A stretch of 64,000 nt of DNA from Sporosarcina sp. P2 (GTDB lineage Bacteria > Bacillota > Bacilli > Bacillales_A > Planococcaceae), in assembly GCF_002743255.1 (NCBI RefSeq), contig NZ_PDYY01000004.1, forward strand, positions 62,001 through 126,000, written 5' to 3'. The position numbers were made by a program, and so were the translations under genes. Below, piece by piece: positions 56,243 to 64,000 of the stretch. Numbering within the stretch: position 1 is the first letter of the stretch; each line of letters starts with the position of its first letter. The notes beneath the pieces were generated by a model, which was given only the letters and a program-made list of their open reading frames with translations, was not told where the DNA came from and searched no databases.

Positions 56243-57763
56243 ATGAAAAAGATGATGATGGCGTTACTGAGTGCAATCGTGTTGGCTTGTGGTCTGCCTT
56301 TATCGGCGGGAGCGGCAAGCAGTCAGCCGTTCAAGGATGTCTCGTCGAAGCAGCCATACGCGAAAGCGGTGAACGACTTGGCGGCACGCGATATTATTGG
56401 CGGTTATCCGGATGGTACGTTCAAGCCGGGGAATCCGATTACGAGAGGACAGGCCGCTTCCATTATTGCGAAGATGCTAAAATTGGATACGGCGAACGTC
56501 AAAAATCCTGAGTTTACAGATGTCTCAACGAAAAATGGCCATTACCCTGCGATTGCAGCGCTGGCTGAAGCGAATGTGATTGGTGGCTATCAAGACGGCC
56601 GTTACGGTCCAAATGATCCGGTGAAACGGGGGCAGTTTGCTTCGATTATCGTGAAAGCATTCGATTTGCCGCGATATTATTTCTATGAGACGAAAAATCC
56701 GTTCAAGGATGTAGTGGAATATCAATCGCATGGTACGAATGTACTCATCCTGTACCGTCTTGGAATTACTTCAGGTACGTCTCCTGATAGATTCAGCATC
56801 AATGCGCAGATTACGCGCAGTCAAGCAGCTGTATTATTGACGAAAACCGAGAAATCGAAGCCGGCGATGGTTACGGTGCGGGCGGATGAACTAGGGTTCG
56901 ATAGGATAAGTGTTCGTTCAGAATCGGGCGGCATCTATCAAGATCTTGGTAATAAAAATGAGTTGTTTCAAGCAATCTACACGTATGGAAAAGACCCATC
57001 AACAGACGGGCGGGTTCAATTGATTCCGCTGAATGAAGGAAAGGGCACTCTCGCTTTACACGGATGGAAAGGCTCGCAGCAAGAAATTATAAAGTATTAC
57101 GTACAAGTGAAAAAAGTGAATGGAGAATTGCGGCTGACGCTTGAGAAAACGAATGATTATTTGCCGACTGCCGCGATCTTCGACATGCCTACAGCAGAAA
57201 AGATTACTAGTGTCAGCATTTATACAGTGGGCGGTGCATTGGTGTCCGGTGATGCTACATTCGGGACGTACCAATACCCTACTCGCAAGTATATTGTGAT
57301 CGACAAGCCAGGTGACTACATTGCGACTGTGCGTTTTGCGAATGGAAAAGATGTACGGTTCGCAATTGAGGCAAAGATACCGAAAGATGGGTCATTTTAT
57401 TATGACACTGAGGTGTTGCAAGAACAGCCTTCGCTTACTTATGATGTAGCGTCGTCGTACGATGGATATTATACCTATGACAAAAAAGCCGCGAATAATA
57501 TAGGGAAGCACACGATACTCACTGAAAACGCTGAAGCTATTGCAAGGGTTGAGCGGGAGCCGGGTACGGGCATATTCCATATTACAGCGAAAAGCGTAGG
57601 CACAATTGATATGGAATTTGAAAATGACGTCTATTGGATGATTGGCCAGCCGGGTGACGCGACGTCAGGCATGGATAGAGGGAGAACGATCCATGTAAAA
57701 GAAATGTATGGCATAGTGAATGTGTCTGTACGCTCTATTTTTGACATAAATCCCGATATGTAA
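56243..57763 (+). CDS. SLH-domain surface protein 2
   Basis: 506 residues from ATG 56243 (SD GGGAAGGAAG); a longer frame to 56132 would begin upstream of the promoter. Signal peptide to about residue 24 (SAGAA), then three SLH domains (about 28-200) and a C-terminal region aligned end to end with that of SLH protein 1 (shared NDYLPT, PGDYIATV, NIGKHTI, TSGM). A recent tandem duplication followed by divergence. Surface-anchored via SLH to the cell wall; specific role unknown. Confidence 0.9.
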   Translation: MKKMMMALLSAIVLACGLPLSAGAASSQPFKDVSSKQPYAKAVNDLAARDIIGGYPDGTFKPGNPITRGQAASIIAKMLKLDTANVKNPEFTDVSTKNGHYPAIAALAEANVIGGYQDGRYGPNDPVKRGQFASIIVKAFDLPRYYFYETKNPFKDVVEYQSHGTNVLILYRLGITSGTSPDRFSINAQITRSQAAVLLTKTEKSKPAMVTVRADELGFDRISVRSESGGIYQDLGNKNELFQAIYTYGKDPSTDGRVQLIPLNEGKGTLALHGWKGSQQEIIKYYVQVKKVNGELRLTLEKTNDYLPTAAIFDMPTAEKITSVSIYTVGGALVSGDATFGTYQYPTRKYIVIDKPGDYIATVRFANGKDVRFAIEAKIPKDGSFYYDTEVLQEQPSLTYDVASSYDGYYTYDKKAANNIGKHTILTENAEAIARVEREPGTGIFHITAKSVGTIDMEFENDVYWMIGQPGDATSGMDRGRTIHVKEMYGIVNVSVRSIFDINPDM

Positions 57764-57805
57764 CGGGCACGATCGGTGCAATGGATATTACTGATTTTAA
57801 GTGAA

Positions 57806-57867
57806 GGTACCTGTGTTCGAAACAACCGTGAATGTGTAAACAATCATGAAAGTTTCGTGCACAGGTA
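57806..57867. repeat. Family A hairpin repeat (A12)
   Basis: GGTACCTGTGTTCGAAAC to TTTCGTGCACAGGTA, followed by TTTTT. It is the last family A copy in the window. Confidence 0.92.
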
Positions 57868-58040
57868 TTTTTATTAAGATATTATCAAGAAGACCAACTT
57901 CTGAGCACTATCTTTTTTACGCACACTCCTACCAAAATCCCCCAAAAGACAAAATCCGCAACCTTCAAACACCTCCATCGTCTATACTATGCTGTATACT
58001 ACCAATAAAAATCCTCAGCAATAAAGCAGGTGAATCCTAT

Positions 58041-60074
58041 ATGAAAAGATCCGAATATAAAGAACAACAGCGTAAAAAAACGCCAATAAAGAAAATTAGC
58101 CTGAAGAAGAAGATCATTCGTTTCGTATCCATCAGTGTACTGCTTGCCGTTCTTTGCACACTACTTGTACTGAATGTCTTCATCACATTCAGCGATGTAA
58201 GTAAACTTGAAGGACCCGCACCCAGATCGACGGTTATTTACGATCCGAACGGAGAAATCATCAGTAAGGTTTCGAATTCGAATATTGAAGGTGTATCGAT
58301 CGACCAGATTCCGAATACGCTGATCGAAGCTGTCATTTCCGTGGAAGATCAACGATTCTACAAGCATCACGGCATTAATTATTTAAGAATGGGACGCGCC
58401 TTACTCGAGAACGCGTTCAAAGGCAAAATCGTGGCAGGGGGCAGTACGATTACGCAGCAACTTGCTAAAAATGCGTTTTTGACGCAGGAGCGTACGTACT
58501 CGCGTAAATTTAAAGAACTGATCCTCGCAAAGAAGATTGAACGAGTGTATTCGAAAGAGGAGATCATGGAACGTTATCTTAACCAAATCTATTTCGGCGA
58601 CGGGGCGTGGGGTGTTCAACGTGCGGCGCAGACCTATTTCGGTAAGGATGTCAGCGAATTGACGTTAAGCGAATCTGCGACAATCGCAGGCATCATTAAA
58701 GCACCGTCGCATTTAGCGCCAACAAAAAATATGGAAAAGTCGGTGAAACGGCGCAATGTGGTGTTGTCGTTGATGCTACGTGAACAGTATAGTAGTCAGC
58801 AAGAATACGATGAAGCGATAGGACAGAAAATAGAACTGGCTGATTCGACAGTGCCAGATTATAAAGCGAAATATCCCTATTATATCGACCGTGTAGTGGA
58901 CGAGGCGGTCAATATGTACGATTTAACGAGAAATGAAGTGCTATCCGGCGGTTTGCATATTACGACAGAAATCAATCCGACGGTCCAGAATGCGCTGGAA
59001 GAAGTGTATGGGGATGATAGATATTTTCCGAAGAGCACTCCGGATCAACTTTTGCAGAGTGCCTCTGTTTTCTTGAACCCTAAAACAGGCGGGATCCTGG
59101 CGTTAGTCGGTGGTAGAGGAGAATATACGCATGGAAGCTTCAATAATGCGACTGACCTCATCCGGCAACCTGGATCTGCGTTAAAGCCGCTTGCCGTCTA
59201 TACTCCGGCACTTGAGCAAGGGTACCATATGTCGGATTTGCTTGTGGATGAACCTATCGATATGGATGGGTATTCTCCGAAAAACTTTGATCAGAAATAT
59301 AGAGGGAACGTGACCATGTACGATGCACTCGCACAATCGTATAACATCCCTCCCGTTTGGCTGTTAGATCAGATCGGCATCAAAAATGGAGTTCGTGCTG
59401 TTGAACGGTTTGGAATTCCATTAGAAAAAAATGACCGTGCACTTGGATTAGCCTTGGGAGGACTGGTCAAAGGCACTTCTCCTTTGCGGATGGCACAAGC
59501 GTTTTCTGCGTTTGCGAATGATGGTGTGATGGAGGAAGCTCATGCGATCACAGAAATTAAAGATTCGGAAGGAAAAGTGCTCGGGAAGTGGCGGGGAGAG
59601 TCTGTGCAGGTGACAGATGCGGAAGTTGCCCAGCAAATGACCTATATGCTGCAAGGGGCTGTTGCGGAAGGTACTGCGAAAAAAGCACAAATTTCCGATA
59701 TGGACGTGGCGGGGAAGACGGGCACCACACAGCTCCCGTTTGAAGGAGTGGACGGTTCAAAAGATCATTGGTTCGTTGGCTATACACCGGATATTGTCGG
59801 TGCGGTCTGGCTCGGATATGATCAAACAGACGCCGACCATTATTTAACCTCCACGAGTAGCGTTACCGCACCGCCCATTTTTGCGCAGGTTGTTTCAAAA
59901 TCATCCAGCGAATTGACTGCGAAGAAATTTGATTTGTCGTTAATTGATGAAGAAATAAAAGAGCTGAAGAAGCAGAAGAAAATGACAAAGGAAGAAAGAG
60001 AAAAGAAAGAGAAGAAAAAAGAGTTTTGGGAGGAGATTGAAAAGTGGGGACGGAGCTGGTTTCGGGTTGAGTAG
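58041..60074 (+). CDS. Class A penicillin-binding protein (bifunctional transglycosylase/transpeptidase)
   Basis: 677 residues from ATG 58041 (SD AGCAGGTG); the frame runs upstream to 57846 through DNA that includes repeat A12, which is not part of the gene. Basic cytoplasmic tail, one membrane segment (about 26-50), GT51 glycosyltransferase (about 60-240; Glu102 in VEDQRFYKHHG, GGSTITQQLAKN), then transpeptidase with Ser379 in QPGSALKPL, SYN in AQSYNIP and KTGTT. Polymerises and cross-links peptidoglycan outside the membrane. Ends in a Lys/Glu-rich tail. PBP1A/PbpF-PbpG type; the exact class is not decided. Confidence 0.94.
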   Translation: MKRSEYKEQQRKKTPIKKISLKKKIIRFVSISVLLAVLCTLLVLNVFITFSDVSKLEGPAPRSTVIYDPNGEIISKVSNSNIEGVSIDQIPNTLIEAVISVEDQRFYKHHGINYLRMGRALLENAFKGKIVAGGSTITQQLAKNAFLTQERTYSRKFKELILAKKIERVYSKEEIMERYLNQIYFGDGAWGVQRAAQTYFGKDVSELTLSESATIAGIIKAPSHLAPTKNMEKSVKRRNVVLSLMLREQYSSQQEYDEAIGQKIELADSTVPDYKAKYPYYIDRVVDEAVNMYDLTRNEVLSGGLHITTEINPTVQNALEEVYGDDRYFPKSTPDQLLQSASVFLNPKTGGILALVGGRGEYTHGSFNNATDLIRQPGSALKPLAVYTPALEQGYHMSDLLVDEPIDMDGYSPKNFDQKYRGNVTMYDALAQSYNIPPVWLLDQIGIKNGVRAVERFGIPLEKNDRALGLALGGLVKGTSPLRMAQAFSAFANDGVMEEAHAITEIKDSEGKVLGKWRGESVQVTDAEVAQQMTYMLQGAVAEGTAKKAQISDMDVAGKTGTTQLPFEGVDGSKDHWFVGYTPDIVGAVWLGYDQTDADHYLTSTSSVTAPPIFAQVVSKSSSELTAKKFDLSLIDEEIKELKKQKKMTKEEREKKEKKKEFWEEIEKWGRSWFRVE

Positions 60075-60142
60075 GTACCAGGTCCCCACACAATTTAGAA
60101 ACAATTCTGAATTGAACTAGAGTTGTGTGTGGACCTGGTACC
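60074..60142. repeat. Family B hairpin repeat (B6)
   Basis: Near-consensus copy, GGTACCAGGTCC to GGACCTGGTACC. Its first base is the last base of the PBP stop codon, so insertion or amplification occurred exactly at the gene end. Confidence 0.93.
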
Positions 60143-60308
60143 TTTTGTGAAGCTTTGTTCAAGGTTTCACCGTGAACAGAAAAATGGTATACTATTTGAA
60201 GTTGCCAAACCAACTGGTTACACTTATTATCCATACATATCGCGATTGAAATTTGATTTCGATCTAATGATTTTATTGAATGCAAAAACCACAACAAATA
60301 AATGGCTT

Positions 60309-60340
60309 AAAAAGAAGATTGGAAATCCGATCTTCTTTTT
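60309..60340. terminator. Terminator-like hairpin, A-run/T-run symmetric
   Basis: A 14-bp stem (60309-60322 with 60327-60340, one G-U) beginning in AAAAA and ending in TTTTT. It can act on either strand; downstream of the PBP gene and upstream of the acyltransferase gene. Confidence 0.75.
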
Positions 60341-60374
60341 AGCGTGAAAAATGATAATCGCTTGGAAATGAATC

Positions 60375-62159
60375 ATGAAGGGACTAATTATTATAAAAAA
60401 GACATTTGCTTACGAAAATAAATTACCATCTTTACCCATACCGCCAGTAACGAGTACAAAGGAGAAACTTCTTGAATGGGTTGAACCTCTTGTAAACGAT
60501 GAACAATTTAAAGAAACTACGAAGGTAGTTAACCATTTCTTCAAAATGGATGGAGATGCAGAAAAACTTCAAAAAAAATTATGCGAATGGGATGCCAAAA
60601 TGGAAGGTAGTTGGCTAAAGCCTTTATGGGATGATATGTATTTAAATTTCCGCGACCCTTTGCCAACGGGCATGCATTTCAATATTTTATTAGATAATAA
60701 AAAGCATGAAAATCGATATACGCGTGCGGAACTTACCGGAAGGGTTAGCCGTTTAGTCACGGAATTATATCATTTAATAATTGATGGCGAGGTGGCGCCC
60801 GTCATACAAAATGGTGTGCCCCAAGATATGAGTCAATATAAGAAATTTTTTAAGTCCATTCGTATTCCGAGAGTAGAAAGAGATGAATTTAGACTAGCGG
60901 CATTCGAGAAAAGAAATAACTATGTCATGATTTTATATAAAAGAAATGTTTATAAAGTGAACGTAACCAATAGTGAAGGTGAAATTTATCAAAGCAGTGA
61001 AATCGCAAATGCTATTGAAAGAGCCTTTCAAGAAGAGCAAAGTGAAGGCGCTAACGTAGGAATTTTTACAACTGCGAAAAGAGACGAAGCTGCGAAGATA
61101 TATGATCAACTCACCGTATCTAAAGTGAATGCGGATACTCTACAAACGATAGCGGATTCGCTAATTGTCATTTCTATGGATGAAGAAAGTAGTAATTCCG
61201 AAGAAGCGATTGAGAACTTAATGTTAAATGGAACGAACAAATTCTTTGATAAAACCATCCAAGTCATCCTCACTAAAAAAGGTGAATTGGGTTATAGCAT
61301 CGAGCATTCTTCGGTTGATGGTACGACGATATTTGCCGTCATAAGCTATGTAAATGAAGGCCTGGAAAGTGAAGAGCCTGAAACCATCTATACGACTGAA
61401 CCCACTCGAATGGAAAAACAGCAATGGGAATTATCTGCGGAGATTGAGAAGTCGTTAATGAGATTCGAAAAAGATCATGCGAATGTTAAAAAAGAGTTTT
61501 TTATTAAAACGAGAACCTTCAACGGCTTTGGTTCAGATGAAATCAAAAAAATGAATATTAGTCCGGACGCTTTTTTTCATATGGCCTTACAAATTGCACA
61601 GTACAGAACGTTTGGCGTATGTAGAAGTGTGTATGAACCTGTTTCAGTCCGTGCATTTTATGAGGGAAGAACAGAATGTGCGAGAGCGACCAGTATGGAG
61701 AAGCTGAACTTGGTGAAAGCGCTAGAAAACGGTGCAGAGAGTAATGAAGTGTTGTATGCCTTAATGCAAAAGGCGAGCGCGGCTCATACAAATCGAATCA
61801 TAACGTGCCGTAAAGGATTCGGTGTTGAAAGACATATGTACGGTCTGGAGCAAATGTATAAGTTACACGGGGTAGACATCGGTATGACGGATACACCAGC
61901 ACTCTTTAGCGATCCTGGCTATTTGACACTGCGTCATGATTTTATTTCGACAAGTGGTATGGCTTATGACAATGTAAAGTATCGGATATTCGGCCCAGTC
62001 GTTGAAGGCGGTTTTGGACTCGCTTATATTTTATTAGATCAAACGATTTCTATTAATATCTCCTCCAGTGCTGATGAAGCAGATCATGCGCAGAAGTTAA
62101 CCAATCATTTGATAGATGCATTTTTAGAATTAAGACAGATTGCGAATCGTAGTCTTTAA
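60375..62159 (+). CDS. Choline/carnitine O-acyltransferase family protein
   Basis: A 594-residue protein of a family common in eukaryotes (carnitine acetyl-/palmitoyltransferase, choline acetyltransferase) and rare in bacteria. LPSLPIPPV at the N-terminus, NKFFDKTIQVIL, catalytic His311 in the IEHSSVDGT motif, and YEPVSVRAFYEGRTECAR (carnitine/CoA site) are all clear. It would move an acyl group between CoA and carnitine or choline in the cytosol. ATG 60375 has no strong SD; the family N-terminus (KKTFAYENKLP) starts 7 residues later, so a slightly later non-ATG start is possible. No carnitine genes adjoin. Confidence 0.9.
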   Translation: MKGLIIIKKTFAYENKLPSLPIPPVTSTKEKLLEWVEPLVNDEQFKETTKVVNHFFKMDGDAEKLQKKLCEWDAKMEGSWLKPLWDDMYLNFRDPLPTGMHFNILLDNKKHENRYTRAELTGRVSRLVTELYHLIIDGEVAPVIQNGVPQDMSQYKKFFKSIRIPRVERDEFRLAAFEKRNNYVMILYKRNVYKVNVTNSEGEIYQSSEIANAIERAFQEEQSEGANVGIFTTAKRDEAAKIYDQLTVSKVNADTLQTIADSLIVISMDEESSNSEEAIENLMLNGTNKFFDKTIQVILTKKGELGYSIEHSSVDGTTIFAVISYVNEGLESEEPETIYTTEPTRMEKQQWELSAEIEKSLMRFEKDHANVKKEFFIKTRTFNGFGSDEIKKMNISPDAFFHMALQIAQYRTFGVCRSVYEPVSVRAFYEGRTECARATSMEKLNLVKALENGAESNEVLYALMQKASAAHTNRIITCRKGFGVERHMYGLEQMYKLHGVDIGMTDTPALFSDPGYLTLRHDFISTSGMAYDNVKYRIFGPVVEGGFGLAYILLDQTISINISSSADEADHAQKLTNHLIDAFLELRQIANRSL

Positions 62160-62598
62160 ATAATTCAAGACTACTTGTTAACAGATGGTAGAGCGCAATC
62201 TAGAAGTATTTAACGTAAGCGCAAACCTAGTAAGAGGTATGGAGTCAGTTGGTGGAAAACTGAAAATCACGCTCCTGTTAGTCCCGAACGATAATGGATT
62301 ACTTAAACGCCCAAATCGGTAAGTAATGAATAAGCTTTACAACATGCCCTCTACGCATTCGTAGGGGGCTATTTATAATCGTGCCGATTGTTTATTGCTG
62401 CCGCAAAATTCGTGTACATATCACCGAACAGATTGGGCGTGTGGCCATGCGTAACATCATCAAATAGCTCCTGCTCATAATTCAGATTATGCATTGTATT
62501 CTGTCAATACATATGGTAAGTTAGTAAATGATAAAAATGAAGTATAAACTTCATTTGCGATATTAAAGATGTCTCGGCTTCAAAAGGAGAGAAAGTGA
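62160..62598. other. Gene-free region before the RpiR-type regulator
   Basis: About 440 bp with no convincing open frame. It contains a hairpin at 62345-62368 (GCCCTCTACG/CGTAGGGGGC) that may terminate the acyltransferase transcript. The part at 62190-62330 looks G/A-rich and structured, but I recognise no RNA family. Confidence 0.5.
62345..62368 (+). terminator. Hairpin, probable terminator
   Basis: GCCCTCTACG pairs with CGTAGGGGGC (one mismatch or G-U), short ATT loop, followed by TATTT. Confidence 0.6.
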
Positions 62599-63453
62599 TT
62601 GAAACTTAAAGAGCTTATCCAAGAACGCTACAATACTCTATCGAAAAGCCAAAAGAAAGTAGGGCAGTATGTTATCGATTACCCAAAAATCGTTGCGATG
62701 TCTTCAGCGCAAGAAATCGGGGCAAAGATTGATGTCAGTGAAACGACGGTTATCCGCTTCAGTCATAGTTTGGGATTTTCCGGTTATGCAGAATTACAAA
62801 AGGAAATTCGAGAGAAATTGTTGTTTCAACAAAGCAGCTTGACGACCTATCAGCAATCTAAGCTTGTGCTCGAACAAAAACCGCATTTCTTCGAGCAAGT
62901 TATGGAGAAGGATCGTGTAACCATTACGGAGACGATGAAACAGATTCAGGAGGCTGACTATGAAGAGGCGATTGAACGCCTTTCGAACGCCGAAACTGTC
63001 TATGTACTTGGCCTTCGATCGTCCTATACAGCGGCTAATTGGCTTTCCTATACAATCGGTTTAGTGAGAAGTAACGTGCAGTTGTTGCGGCCCGAAACGG
63101 AAGATGTCATTCAAACGTTGAGTCAAATGAATTGCAACTCCGTAGTGATTGTCATCTCGTTTCATCGTTATTTAAAAGAAACGATTCAAATTGCACGATT
63201 GGCGCATGAACAGGATGCATTTATTATTGGGATTACAGATTCGACACTAGCTCCGATCCATACATATAGTCATATATTATTTCCAATTTATTCACCAAAT
63301 AAGTCGACACTCGACGCAACTGCTTCTTTGTTTTCATTCATGAATGCGATTGTGGCTGGTTTATCGGTGAAGGAAAAAGACAGTTTTGAGAAAAGGCAAA
63401 ATTCCTATCAATCAATAGCGAGTGATTTTTTATTCGTGGAAGGGGTGGATTGA
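62599..63453 (+). CDS. MurR/RpiR family transcriptional regulator
   Basis: A 284-residue protein. N-terminal HTH_6 domain (about 1-77: KSQKKVGQYVIDYPKIVAMSS, IDVSETTVIRFSHSLGFSGY) and C-terminal SIS sugar-isomerase-like domain (about 125-260: VYVLGLRSSYTAANWLSY, VVIVISFHRYLKET). Regulators of this type sense phosphosugars or related metabolites. The start is TTG behind AAAGGAGAG. It is 2 bp before an M20 amidohydrolase gene, with which it forms an operon; it may regulate that gene. Confidence 0.93.
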   Translation: MKLKELIQERYNTLSKSQKKVGQYVIDYPKIVAMSSAQEIGAKIDVSETTVIRFSHSLGFSGYAELQKEIREKLLFQQSSLTTYQQSKLVLEQKPHFFEQVMEKDRVTITETMKQIQEADYEEAIERLSNAETVYVLGLRSSYTAANWLSYTIGLVRSNVQLLRPETEDVIQTLSQMNCNSVVIVISFHRYLKETIQIARLAHEQDAFIIGITDSTLAPIHTYSHILFPIYSPNKSTLDATASLFSFMNAIVAGLSVKEKDSFEKRQNSYQSIASDFLFVEGVD

Positions 63454-63455
63454 AG

Positions 63456-64000
63456 ATGGAAGCAGCGTTGAAAGAAGTGCAACCATTGATTGAAGAGGTG
63501 TTTACTCATTTGCATGAACATCCCGAAATCAGTTGGCAGGAAGTAGAGACGACGAAGTATTTACAGCAGTTACTAGAGAATGAAGGGTTCCAAGTGACGA
63601 CATTTGAGGATTCGACGGGGCTAGTTGTGACGGTCGGTACTGGCAAGCATTGCGTTGCGCTTCGTTCGGACATTGATGCATTATGGCAAGAAGTCGACGG
63701 GGTGTATCAAGCCAATCATTCATGTGGACATGACGCACATATGACGATGGCGGTTGGGACGTTACTCGTTCTGAAGAGACTTGGGATTCCAAAAGTGGGT
63801 CGTTTAAAAGTGATTTTCCAACCTGCCGAGGAAAAAGGAACCGGTGCATTATCATTTGTGGAAAAAGGCGTTGTGGACGATGTAGATTATTTGTATGGTG
63901 TGCATCTTCGTCCTATTCAAGAACTCGGGGATGGCTATTCGACGCCCGCTATTTTGCACGGTTCTGCAAAAATGGTAACGGGATCGATTACAGGAACGGA
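63456..64000 (+). CDS. M20-family amidohydrolase (N-acyl amino acid/hippurate hydrolase type), partial
   Basis: The first 181 or so residues; the gene continues beyond the window. HEHPEISWQEVETTKYL at the N-terminus, ALRSDIDAL, HSCGHDAHM (metal ligands) and FQPAEEKGTGA (catalytic Glu and metal ligand) define the M20D amidohydrolases, which cleave N-acyl or N-aminoacyl amino acids. SD GTGGATTGAAG is weak; translation may be coupled to the regulator two bases upstream. Confidence 0.92.
   Translation, partial: MEAALKEVQPLIEEVFTHLHEHPEISWQEVETTKYLQQLLENEGFQVTTFEDSTGLVVTVGTGKHCVALRSDIDALWQEVDGVYQANHSCGHDAHMTMAVGTLLVLKRLGIPKVGRLKVIFQPAEEKGTGALSFVEKGVVDDVDYLYGVHLRPIQELGDGYSTPAILHGSAKMVTGSITGT

Noticed and set aside
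57846-58040. N-terminal extension of the penicillin-binding protein
   Set aside because: It would be encoded partly by repeat A12 and lacks an SD; ATG 58041 with AGCAGGTG gives a normal PBP N-terminus.
60123-60347. Plus-strand frame between the PBP and acyltransferase genes
   Set aside because: It starts inside repeat B6, has no SD and ends in a terminator hairpin.

Overview
The window looks like the chromosome of a low-to-mid GC Gram-positive rod of the Bacillales, most likely a Planococcaceae member such as Sporosarcina. The basis is the gene order cggR-gapA-pgk-tpiA-gpmI-eno, then secG-est-rnr-smpB-ssrA, together with SLH-domain surface proteins, Bacillus-type MntR, CcpA and ECF sigma sites, and frequent TTG/GTG starts behind strong Shine-Dalgarno (SD) sequences. 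The genus is an inference; no rRNA is present.

Layout. 1-6.8 kb: a meta-cleavage pathway for an aromatic acid (hydratase, acetaldehyde dehydrogenase, aldolase, oxalocrotonate decarboxylase, tautomerase, extradiol dioxygenase, ACMSD-type decarboxylase, aromatic-acid MFS transporter). The order resembles the protocatechuate 2,3-cleavage (pra) cluster of Paenibacillus. 7-15.4 kb: a DUF421 protein, arsR-arsB with a visible operator, two small secreted proteins, an Mn2+ ABC importer with three MntR boxes, and LemA plus a TPM-domain protein. 15.4-15.8 kb: a non-genic array with an exact 21-bp period. 15.9-27.8 kb: core genes for lower glycolysis under CggR (with a cre site at its promoter), protein export, RNA decay and trans-translation. 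A second 21-bp array, with a different core, lies at 27.94-28.09 kb.

29.6-48.4 kb is an accessory island: a complete type I restriction-modification (RM) system; several unknown small genes, two of them in an overlapping pair; an unusual two-gene unit whose first protein ends in a PLD-like HxD motif (candidate defence system); a TumE-type toxin-antitoxin pair; a phage-type replication protein; and truncated IS66, IS110 and AAA/HTH genes. The island carries many copies of two families of ~65-69 bp hairpin repeats (A: 12 recognisable copies, B: 6), often touching broken gene ends. It also contains a 110-bp duplicate of the hsdR 3' end and a second duplicated flank.

48.5-64 kb: a LysR-controlled glutamate-type symporter plus ureohydrolase; an envelope section in which three genes (an Ltp-repeat membrane protein and two tandem SLH proteins) share near-identical ECF-sigma promoters; an AIM24 protein with an apparent CTG start; a lipoprotein; a class A penicillin-binding protein; a choline/carnitine acyltransferase, which is rare in bacteria; and an RpiR-type regulator followed by an M20 amidohydrolase that runs off the end.
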